From assembly GCA_001606155.1 (NCBI GenBank), contig LODT01000028.1, positions 534,735-598,734 on the forward strand: DNA of 64,000 nucleotides, given 5' to 3'. The first letter of the stretch is position 1. Each line of letters opens with the position of its first letter. Source of the stretch: Tieghemostelium lacteum. Taxonomy: Eukaryota; Evosea; Eumycetozoa; Dictyosteliales; Raperosteliaceae. Positions 22,001 through 31,882 of the stretch are shown here, piece by piece. Position numbers and translations under genes: made by a program. A model generated the notes under the pieces. That model was not told the origin of the DNA. It did no database searches and saw only the letters and a list, made by a program, of their open reading frames with translations.

Positions 22001-23230
22001 TACTTTTCAATGGTGGAAGTGTCAATAGTTGGCAGAGATGATGAGGAATTGGAAAGAGTGCTCTTTTTTCTCTGAATTTTTTGTGAGATTACTAGTTTTA
22101 GTATAGCCTCATCAGATTGTAGTTGACTACCCACAATACCAAGAGAACTGTGGTCATAGTCATCGGAAATTTTTAGAAATTGTGAAGCAGATTCTGTATC
22201 TCCTCTATAGAAACTTGATAGTGATTTTAGATAGCTATCTTTAAAGAGAATCTTTGGATTAGGTTGATAGATAGCCTGATGATGTTTCTGTAGAAAACTC
22301 TCCATCTCTTGAAAATCAGAGAGATCCAAATAAGATTTTATAACTTGTTCAATGACAAATGGAAATGATAATGTAGTGCTATCCCATTGTATCTGATTTA
22401 AATACTGATTAGATTCTTCATATTTCTGAGTACCTCTAAGCACTACACCTCTTAGCCATGGTAGTTTTAGAGGTACTGGGATATTCTGACTGCCATTTGA
22501 TTTGCCTAAAACCACTTTATTCTGATGTATTGGTAGAGTAGTTGGATACTGACTTCCATTTTGTTTAGCATTCACAAAATAGTAGTCATACCATGACTCA
22601 ATACCAAGAAGTGAATCTACTTCATTGATTTGTTGAAGTGCATTAGTTAGATGGAGTATACAAAACTCTAATTCCAAATTGAGAGAAGATTGATCAATAA
22701 ATCTATTTGATCTAATATCTTGTATTCTCAATGTAGAGTGTCTAATGATATCACTAGTGGATCCAAATAGAATCGATGCCTTTAACAGATTCATTCTGAT
22801 ACGAGAGAACCAATCTTCACTTACTAGAACATTATGTTTAAAGAATTGTACCTCCTTAATAGCAAAAGAAGATAACAACAATGATCCATTGGCAGTTGAA
22901 AATATCAACTTTTCTAAACTTTCCATAAACTGAAGCATTATTTTCAGTTTTCTAAAATCATTTCTATCCTTGTTTAGTTTCAATAGAACACTTTCAAATA
23001 CTTCAAAACTCTTTACAGCATTTCCATAAGGTGTCTTTAACTTATTAGCTATACAATATCTAGATAGTTCCCATATTACCCAAAACCAAACTAGCTCACT
23101 AGATTGACTTATTAAAGTTTCAATTCTCTTTCTTTCCTTTTCAATATCTAAATGTTGAATAACATTTAATATTGTAAATTGATTAATTAAATATTTGGTA
23201 ATTTGTTCAAATGATGATATTGATGTTGAT

Positions 23231-23278
<48 letters not shown>

Positions 23279-25107
23279 GAATCCATTAACCAATCAAAAA
23301 TTAATTTAAAATGTTGACTAGAAAGTAGGATAGCACTTGAATTTCTCATTATCAATAATTTAAATTGATGAGATAGATCACGATTTTTTGATATTAGATT
23401 CTTTTGCTGTGATTGATCTAATCTAGGTACAAGTTTACTGATCAGATCTAAATAATTATATTTAATCTGTTCATTGTGATCTGCCAGTCTAGTTTTATAG
23501 ATTATTAATATATATATAAAATGAATGTTTGGTATCATGAAAACCTACTTGAATAAAGATATATTAAAGAGTTTTTTAATGTGATCATTTTTAGAGATGT
23601 AACCCTTTTCTAAGAGTTTGGCATATATTAAAGATAATGTCAATTGAATAGATTCCTCATTGGTATATACAAGGTTAATTAGTTTTCTAATTATATCACT
23701 ACTGTTGGCACCACTAAATTCATGTTCAGATTGTAATAGTGATAGCAATAGATATAAATTAGATTCTAGAATTTCAATGGAAATTAATTGATGTTTTTGT
23801 GCAGTATTACTATTTTTATCTTTAGTTGCTGCTGTCGAAGAGGGAGTGAAAGAGGATTTTGAATTATATTTTTTCAATTCATAGATTATTATATCATTAA
23901 TTTGAGATGTTGAATTTGATGGTGATTTTATAGTAGATATTAATTCACCAATTACTATTAAAAGAGTTGGTAGAATCATTTCAAGTTCTGAGTTCTGAGA
24001 TTGTTTCAAATGTGACTGTATCCGTTGATAGATATCAATTAGATACTTTTGAATTTGTTCCTGATAGAAACCTTTTGTATTCATTTTTGATAGTAGTTTT
24101 AGATTATATTCTAAAACTCTGATATAAAATGAATCATTGTCATTATTAGGTAACGTCGGTGGTGGTTGTTGTTTTTGTGATTGTTGTGATGACTGTTGAG
24201 ATATCTCGTCTGATGATGGTGATGCAGAGGTCGAAGAAGTAGAATTAGAAGGTATAAATGAAATAAATGATTTAAATGGAAGAGATGGTTCTGAAGAATG
24301 TAATTGTTGTTGTCTACTTTTAATTTCAAATTTCTTGTGATCTCTGTCTCTGTTTCTTTCTCTTTTTTGAAGTGTGTGTTGTTGTGGTTGCTGTTGTTGT
24401 TGTGGTTGTTCATTTAATGGGGTTATATAAGTAGTTTTGTTTGATTTCTGATCAGATGTTGATACAAATTGGTGAATCACATAATTAATCTCATCAGTGA
24501 TAATCTTATAGAGATCACCTATTGAATCTGTATTTATCAATGGATCATTTAAAACAAATATACTGGATATTGCAGATAAAACTGTCTCCCTAATGTTATT
24601 TTTTATGTGAAATCTATTCAAAAATAGATTTTCAATCATATTGTGACTGCTATGTGGAATCATATTAATTTGTTGTTGATATACCAATGCATTATTATTG
24701 TTATCAAATAAGACCTTTTGTGGAATTTGTTGGGGTTGTTGTCTTAATAATATATTTGGTTGTTGAGGTGATTTATTGCTATTAGCTATTGGTTGTGGTT
24801 GTTGTTGAGTTGATGGTTGAGGTGATTGTGTTATATTTGGTACAAAGGGAGTAGAGAAAGGAGATAACTCTTTCTTTAAAGAACTGTTAATACCACCATT
24901 GCTTGATGATAGAGCTGGTGGAAGAGTTGTTACTGCTGTTATTAGTGTACTACTATTGTTATTGGTGGTAGATGTGCTAGTTGTTACTGAGACATTAGGT
25001 GCTGGTAATGTTGTAACTCCACTACCACCTCCAACAGAAGTAATGCTATTATTATTCAGAGGTTTATACTCATATACGATATTATTGTTCTTTAGCTTAT
25101 TATCCAT
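19015..25107 (-). CDS. smg1: SMG1 phosphatidylinositol-3-kinase-related kinase
   Basis: Two exons: 25107-23549 and 23488-19015. The 60-bp intron (GTAGGT...CTAG) joins in phase and gives about 2010 residues. The first 270 residues are Gln/Asn/Thr/Pro-rich and poorly conserved. A helical FAT region follows. The kinase begins near KPKKITFVGSDGHLYPYLLKG and EDLHLDERIMQ, a hallmark of SMG1. The catalytic loop GLGDRHLDNILLD is near residue 1765, the metal site reads HIDYN, and VPEKVPFRMTQILE follows. A 130-residue acidic, Ser/Thr-rich insert (19200-19480) separates the kinase from the C-terminal FATC (LANSYEGWVSWC). SMG1 phosphorylates UPF1 in nonsense-mediated mRNA decay. An AAT repeat (23233-23278) encodes an Asn run. 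The gene is tail-to-tail with BRE1. Confidence 0.93.
23233..23278 (-). repeat. Trinucleotide (AAT) repeat, poly-Asn in SMG1
   Basis: About 15 uninterrupted ATT units (AAT on the coding strand) encode an Asn run near the start of the second SMG1 exon. This is the usual dictyostelid class of in-frame trinucleotide repeat. Confidence 0.85.
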
Positions 25108-25364
25108 TACATTAATTATAATATTGTTTGTTAATCTATTTAATTCTTGAGATTTGTTAAATCATTTCTATAATGAAGAAGTCAAGAGGGGTGAATTTAA
25201 AAATAAAAAAAAACAAAAAATTTTAATAAAAAAAATTTTTTGGATCACAAATGAGATAATCGTGGAACTTAATTATTTGTTTGGAATTTTCATTATAATT
25301 ATATTTATATTGGATTTGGTACTTTTTAGTTATTAGTTTGTTTTTTTTTTTGTTTTTGGGGATA

Positions 25365-26968
25365 TTAATTACCAAAGAATCTGTTTGAATAGTTTCCTGC
25401 ACCTGGTAGGATATATCCTTTATCAGATAATTCATTATCCAGAGCAGCAATTACAATCTTAACTTCTGGGAAACGATAGTTTAGTAATAAAACACCTCTG
25501 AGAGCAGCAATGACTGAAACAAATATAATATTTTTCTCGGGTACACCATGATCAAGAAGGATTCTCACAGCCATTTCTGAAGAGGCTCCAGATGCAATGG
25601 TAGGGTCTAACACCAGTACATGAGACTCTGGACTAAAGTCAGGGAGTCTTTCATAGTAGAGATGTGGTTTTTTATTTTCATCTGACTGAATTAAAACCTT
25701 TCCAATTTGGATACCTTTACTGATTGCCCTCAAAGGTCTCTCCATACAACTGCCACCACGAAGAACACTAAGTGCAAATACACTGCAATCCAAAGCCTTA
25801 CCATGGTAGTCATGATCAACAGGTGTGGTTACAACCTGGTCTCTAAATGGAAGAAAAGTCATTGCCTCTTCGAGAAGCAATGATACCAATCTATCTGAAT
25901 AAAACACAAAATCACCTATAGTAGTGTTTTGATTTCTCAATATAGTCTGCATTGCTTTAATTTGGTTAGTCTGTTCAATAATATGTATATTCTTTGGTAT
26001 ATCTTTTCTAGAAATTTCAGTGAGTTCTTTCATTACTTTATCTTGTTCGAATCCTCTTTCTTCTAATTTTGATCTAATATGTTGTGTCAATAATTCAATA
26101 GCAACTATATTATCTGATCCTCTTGGAATTACAATATCTGCATATTTTTTACACTATATCATCTAATGTTAACACTTTACTTTTTTTTTCAAAAATTTGA
26201 GGTAAACGAAACTTACTGGTAATATATAATCGTCAAAAGAAGGTTTCACAAACTTATTGTATTGTAAGATGACACTTTCTAAAGTTCTACCTCTTTCAGC
26301 TATATCTCTTTTTACTTTATACGTATAAATATATTAGATGATTGTATAGTATAAATTTGAAAGTGAATACTTACATCTTCTAGCTAAACGAACATCGTCA
26401 TCAGTGTCAATAAATATTTTGATATCCATCAAATCTCTAAGTTCCTTAGAATAGAGAGATAGAATACCTTCTAAAATGATAACATCAGCACCGTATACAG
26501 TATCCATATGTGGTAGTCTACTGTGTGTTTTAAAACAATATTTTGGAATGTGTACTCTTTTACCCTGTCTTAGATCAGAAATGGTTTTAATCATCAAATC
26601 ATAATCGAATGAATCTGAATATATATTAAATGTTATCAAATTGGTGTGAGTTGGAATTATTTTGAAACTATTATGTTATTGTTCTTTCAGTTTTCCAAAT
26701 ACCTACTTGGATGATCAAAATTATATTTTCCAGGATCGGCATCATGTGGCATTTGTAAATAGAATGAATCCATTGACAATAATACTACCCATCTGACATT
26801 TAAATTTGCAATGACTCTCTCACAAACCGATGTTTTCCCAGATGCAGAGCCACCACAAACACCGATGACTAATGGATTTTTTAATTTTCCTGATAGATCA
26901 TACCAAGGTGGTCTACCTGATGTATAGATTATTTTATTATTATTAATACTGTTATTTGTAGATGCCAT
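25365..26968 (-). CDS. Uridine-cytidine kinase fused to UPRT-like domain (UCKL type)
   Basis: Four exons: 26968-26707, 26614-26375, 26314-26217 and 26153-25365, giving 462 residues. All junctions agree in phase and restore consensus ([46 protein letters not shown]). The N-terminal half is uridine kinase: Walker [19 protein letters not shown], and VIILEGIL. The C-terminal half has the uracil phosphoribosyltransferase fold ([53 protein letters not shown]). The PRPP loop is altered relative to the DPMLATGGS of active UPRTs, and the uracil-binding Asp residues near the end (GDxGDR) are Asn. The UPRT half may therefore be inactive, as suspected for animal UCKL1. The kinase half should phosphorylate uridine and cytidine in pyrimidine salvage. 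Its start lies 93 bases from the divergent ATG10 start. Confidence 0.92.
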
Positions 26969-27061
26969 TGTGAAATTTCAAATCTTTCGTTGAACTAATC
27001 AATCAAAAAAAAATAAAAATAAAAAATAAAAATTGAAAAAAGAGCTTTTCAATTAAATTTT

Positions 27062-27692
27062 ATGATTAGTTTTTTACAATTTAAGGTTCAATCACAAGAA
27101 ATCATAAATAAATGGTTGAATAGTGAATCTACTTTTAAATGGGTTTCTATTAATAATAGATTAAATGATGGATATCTATCAATGAAAAGAATTGTACAAT
27201 TTGTTGAAAAAATCTCAAACTGATACCCAGATATCTAACCACAAAAACAGTGAGGAACATCTAGATAGTACAACCATAGTTGGTAGTATAAAGAAAAAAA
27301 CCTATATCTATGAATATAATATATTGTATAGTGACAGTTATAAAGTACCAGTAATGTATTTAAATGCCTATGATAATAATACCAATTCATTGATACCTTA
27401 TGAAGACATAATTAAACAACTAGAGATATCAGATCACTTGTCAAATTTACCTGCAATATCACAAGTTGAACATCCAGTACTAGGTGTACCATTCTACCAA
27501 TTACATCCCTGTGAGACATCTAATCTAATGAAAGATGTATTCCATTCAACATCTACATCACCTCAATCCATTGAAAATGATTATCTTTTGAGTTGGTTAA
27601 CTATTGTTGGTCCACTAGTTGGTATTCAAACCCCTTTACAAGTACTATCACAAACCAACTACAACAATAAACAACAAACATCGACACAGTAA
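27062..27692 (+). CDS. atg10: ATG10, E2-like autophagy enzyme (frameshifted in this sequence)
   Basis: The C-terminal 150 residues match ATG10: YEYNILYSDSYKVPVMYLNAY, VEHPVLGVPFYQLHPCETSN with the catalytic Cys in LHPCET, and YLLSWLTIVGPLVGIQTPL. The N-terminal part opens at ATG 27062 (MISFLQFKVQSQEI...) and includes KWVSINNRLNDGYLSM, but it hits a stop at 27221 in its own frame. The two frames meet at a run of six A (27205-27210). Five A would read straight through (FVEKSQTDTQ). A 37-bp intron there is too short to be likely. The copy is therefore a sequencing/assembly indel, a genuine frameshift, or a case of translational slippage. ATG10 transfers ATG12 to ATG5 in autophagosome formation. 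It is divergent to the uridine kinase gene. Confidence 0.85.
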
Positions 27693-28070
27693 TTAACATT
27701 TTTTTTCTTTAAATTAATTGGGGATGTTGATCTATTAAGGAACCGCAGAATCCCACGATTCCAATCCAATTGGACTAGATCAACAAAATATATTTGACAT
27801 CAAATATTGCAATATTTTGTACGAAGTAACAATTCTTCTTGGCACTCAAAAAGTGATATCGAAAATTGTTGGATGATTAGTTAAATCGAAAAATTTAACA
27901 GAATTAATACCTTTTAAAAATAAATTTTACCTCACTATATTTTATACATTAAATTTTGATATTTATGGTTTTCTGCATAAAATCTGAAAAAAACAAATAT
28001 CTATTATTGAAATGTCGAAAATCAATGATATGTTAATTATCATATCATATTTTTATTAGGTTTATGTATA
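27693..28070. other. Convergent spacer between ATG10 and RckA
   Basis: About 380 bases downstream of two converging genes. It holds a strong 59-nt inverted-repeat element (27726-27784, listed separately); the rest is A/T-rich with no open frame. Confidence 0.5.
27726..27784. ncRNA. Structured 59-nt element with 9-bp terminal stem
   Basis: The element starts GTTGATCTA and ends TAGATCAAC, a perfect 9-bp terminal stem. Inside is a second hairpin, GAATC-CCAC-GATTC (27749-27762), and CCAAT/ATTGG pairing further on. It is GC-richer than its surroundings. Size, GTTG start and CAAC end resemble dictyostelid class I small RNAs. The conserved 11-nt class I motif and the ACCCATAA-type upstream element are not visible on either strand. 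It may instead be a transcription terminator or a processed 3' UTR hairpin, 33 bases after the ATG10 stop. Confidence 0.4.
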
Positions 28071-30613
28071 TTAAATAATCTTCTTCTTTGGAATTGGTAT
28101 GGATATGGATTGTTGTTGTATAATATTTTCTAAATAGATACATATTTTTGTAAAAGAAGGTCTATGAGAAGGTTTTTGAGCCCAACATTTTCTATAGATG
28201 TGAGTGGTAATAGATTAGTTACATGATCTCAATATGCTAGGTGGAGATAGGTGTAAAGGTAGTATACATACTTTATAAGATTTAGAATTTGAGCAGGACA
28301 ATCTTTGGGTAGTTCAGGTCTTTCACCTTTTGTAACTAGGAATGGTACATTGAACTTATCGTGTTCATATGGAGCCTTTCTAGTAAAAATCTCCCAAAGA
28401 ATGATACCAAAACTGTAGACATCTACTTTTTCAGTATATCTTTTCGATGTAAAGATTTCAGGAGCCATCCAAGCTTGAGTTCCAACATGTGATGTCATGT
28501 TCTTATTTACAAATCGTGATGACCCAAAATCAATAATTTTGATTTTGTTCTTTTTGGTCAACATGATGTTCATACTCTTTAGGTCTCTGTGAATGATGGA
28601 TAGGGAGTGAAGGTATTTCATTCCGTTGGCAATCTGAAATGCAAAGAGAAGTTTAGTTGTAGGGTCTATTACATTTAAAGGGTTTCTAAGGTACTCGTTA
28701 AGTGATCCATTGTGACAGTATTCAGTGACATGAAAGAAACAGTTGTTATAAGTACCTGCACCAAAACATTTTGCCAGACTCTCATGTTTTAGTATACTCA
28801 TTAGAGTTACTTCTTTTTTGTATTCTCCAAGTTCAAAATAGACATTTAATTCATTTCCAAAGACTTTGATGGCAACTTCCTTTTCATCCCAGTAACCGTG
28901 GTAAACTCTTCCAGAGGCTCCTGATGCAATCCAATGTGTGACAGAAACATCTTCATAAACAATTTCATTGTGGTAAATGAAACCTTTGTTAATAACCTGG
29001 TCAATGATATTCTCCATTGTAGAGGACTCGAATTTATCTTCATTAGATTCCTTTCCTGAATTGGGATTTTGACCAGACTGATTAGAGGCACTACTGGAGT
29101 TTCCTTGATTTGCAATGGAACCACTTGGTAACTGAGACTGAGATGGATTCTGGTTCATTGGTGTATTAGAAGATGATGACTGAGGTTGTTGATCTTTATA
29201 TTGCTGATTTTGAACCCTCCAATCCTGATTAAAAGGTGAGAATAAAAAATGTCTATAAGCATCACATACGATATCTTCCAAAACCTGTTCTTGTACATCA
29301 TCGAATATATAAGGAGTTGGATTCTTTTTTGAATCTTCTAGATTCTTTTTATAGTATGCTTCTACGTTTAATTGAGTTGTACAATCTTGTTGAAAGAAAC
29401 GTCTCCAAATTTCATTACAAGTGAACCTAAGTTCATTTTCATTATCAATCTTTCTGTATCGTTCAATCTCCAAAATGAAATCCAGATTCTCCATAGATTG
29501 AGAAGATTCCAAATATGATTTAAAATTCTTTAGTGATTTTGGATCTTGAACTGTTTTAAAAAAATTTTCTTTGGTAGCTTTCATTTCAGGTGTTGGAGAG
29601 AGATCTGGTTTCAGGGTAAAGGAACTTGACTTTTTCAATGCATTTTGTTGTAACATTAGTTGTTGTTGTAGTAATTGTTCTTGTTTCTTTTTGTTTTTTT
29701 CAAGTTTTTTGGAAATGTTGTTTTGTTGGAATATATTAATTTGTTGTTGAGTTATAGTTGGAAAAGGAATTGGAGGTGTTTCAGTGGTAATGGAAAAGAA
29801 TGATAAACCATCCATAGACTGACTATTTGTAGTTGGACCATTATTTGATAGTTTTTGGTGTTGAGGTGAAGTTACTAAAGATAAAGACCCTTTATTCTCA
29901 TGATCACTATAATCAGATGACTGAATTGGTGAAAATGTATTATTGGGTGATGAACTATTTGAACTATTACAATGAGAAGATGTACTTGAAATCGAAGTTG
30001 AAGAAGATGAACTAGTCAAATTATGTATAACTGGATTTATAAGATGTGGTAATGGATTCGTTGTTGTAGTTGTAGTTGCACCATGTAGATAACCATTATC
30101 GTCAATAACTGTATTGCTATTTAAATTATTACTAATATTATTACTATCATCATTTATAGATATTTTACTAAACAAATTTCCAGATTGTTGCATTTGAAGT
30201 AGTTGTTGTTGTTGTTGATAATAAAAAAATCTTTGTTGCGATATTTGTGGTGATGGCGATTGGCTTGGTGATTGATTTGGACTATTATTATTTGGTGTTT
30301 GGTTCTGTTGATTTAATGATCCTGTCAATGGTGATGATGTTTGAGATGATAGTGACTGTTGTTGTAATAATATTTGTTGACTACTATTTAGATTAATATT
30401 ACTATTATTTAATTGTTGCTGTTGAGGTGAAGGTGGTGTAGACTTCTTTAATAAATCCAACCAAATTTGAATTTTTGTTTTCTTATTTTTAGCTTGATTA
30501 TTTAATGATCCATTATTATTTGGTTGTTGATTATACATATTATTATTACTATTGCTATTATTACTATTATTATTTACATTTCCAAGGTGTAAAGATTCGT
30601 ATGTTGAACTCAT
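28071..30613 (-). CDS. rckA: RGS-domain protein kinase (RckA-like)
   Basis: Two exons: 30613-28272 and 28191-28071 (80-bp intron, GTATGT...TATAG), giving 820 residues. The first 330 residues are low-complexity Asn/Gln/Ser. An RGS domain follows (about 350-480: KNFKSYLESSQSMENLDFILEI, RRFFQQDCTTQLNVEA, AYRHFLFSPF). The C-terminal 270 residues are a tyrosine-kinase-like Ser/Thr kinase: SGASGRVYHGYW, VAIKVF, IIHRDLKSMNIML, IIDFGSSRF and VGTQAWMAPE. The second exon completes subdomain XI (KCWAQKPSHRPSF). This layout matches D. discoideum RCK1/RckA, reported to limit chemotactic G-protein signalling. Without the small last exon the kinase would be truncated. Long upstream spacer with CA-rich blocks suggests developmental control. 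Confidence 0.88.
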
Positions 30614-31882
30614 TTTTCTATAAAAATGAATTAAGGTATATACGATAAATTGAAGTTATAAATTAAAAATATAATTTTTTTTTTTCCACCTTGATATTAT
30701 AATATTAAAAATTTTTATCTGTCTCAGATTTAATATTTTTAAAAAAGGTTTTTACTATATATATAAAGTAATATTAAGAATTTGATTATCAAATCTTTTG
30801 TTAAAATTGAAAAAAAAAAAAATAAAACAATATGATGATATGATATGATTAAACTGTTTATAATTAAACAAAAATATTTTGGCTATTGTTGATGTTGCTT
30901 GAGATTTGAGTTTTGATTGATACAATAGTAAATTATAAATTTAATATAAAAAAATAATAAAATTAACTGTTGCTGTTCTATGTGTTATTTTCCACTTTTA
31001 ACATATTTGGTTTTTTTTTTTTTTTTTTTTTAATATGTAAGTAATATATATCTGTATGGTTAGATATAGGTTTTTGAATTGAATTAAATAGGTACCTCCT
31101 AATGTCAAGTAGTGGTAGTTTGAAAAACAATTCTATCACTCACTCTATTAATATAATTTATTCAAAAAAAGTGATGGGAGTGTGTGTTCGAAGTGGGGTA
31201 TAAAGGGTGGTTGAAAGGAGGGGAATGTGTGAGTTTTGTTTGATTATAATATTTTTGTTGTTGTTATAGCTAGTACTGAATTAGTTGCTATTGTTACTTT
31301 TGAAGATATATATTTAATTTTAGTGTCAAACGTTAACCATATATATATATATAACTATAAAATATTATATTAAATTACACCCACTCACTAACAACAATGA
31401 TAAATAAATTACATTTTTTCTATAGTAATACAATGTAGGAGATTGAGTATGTGTTGATTTGTTTGCTTTGTGTGTATTGTTCAGACTGTCCATTATAAAT
31501 TGCCTTTTAGTAAAACAAAGAGTAACTTTATTTTGTATTATTATTTGTAGGTTTAATGATAATAGCATCCCCACTAAAATACAAATAAAGTACTATACAA
31601 TTTACTTGATAATAATTTAAAAGTTATATTTGTTTAACCATTGCTTTCTCTTGTGTGTCTCTGTGTTAAATCTATTAAACACTCTCCAATATTCACACAC
31701 ACCATATACAATGAAATATATTTATAAATATAGATTTTATTATAAATCTTTACTGAAATTTAACCCAATTAAATTCCTAATTAAGTTTCATCACAACAGA
31801 ACTCATTGTAATAATAAAAAAAATCAATAAAAAAAAATTTTTATATATACAAGGAAATAGTTGAAGCTCCAACTCTCTATTT
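30614..31882. promoter_or_regulatory. Long upstream region of RckA
   Basis: About 1.27 kb without a supportable gene. Immediately upstream of the start are A/T runs and a T tract at about 31015-31032. At 31171-31233 there is a G/GT-rich block that reads as CA/CCC-rich on the RckA coding strand. The distal part (31365-31830) shows only short open stretches without conserved character. The SUV3 3' end borders it. Confidence 0.45.
31171..31233 (-). promoter_or_regulatory. CA/C-rich block upstream of RckA
   Basis: On the RckA strand this reads as clustered CACACA and CCCC runs (for example CACACATTCCCCTCC and ACACACACTCCC). It resembles the CA-rich elements and G-boxes bound by G-box binding factor in cAMP-induced D. 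discoideum genes. It lies about 560-620 bases upstream of the start codon. The match is by composition and no single consensus site is exact. Confidence 0.35.

Noticed and set aside
27195-27231. A 37-bp intron repairing ATG10
   Set aside because: It would keep the frame but is far shorter than every other intron in the window (60 bp or more); an A-run indel explains the break more simply.
27726-27784. Firm call as a class I RNA gene
   Set aside because: The conserved 11-nt class I motif and the upstream ACCCATAA-type promoter element are not seen on either strand, so it is listed only as a structured candidate.
31365-31574. Minus-strand 69-residue frame in the RckA upstream region
   Set aside because: No start context, no splice partners and no family features; most likely chance.
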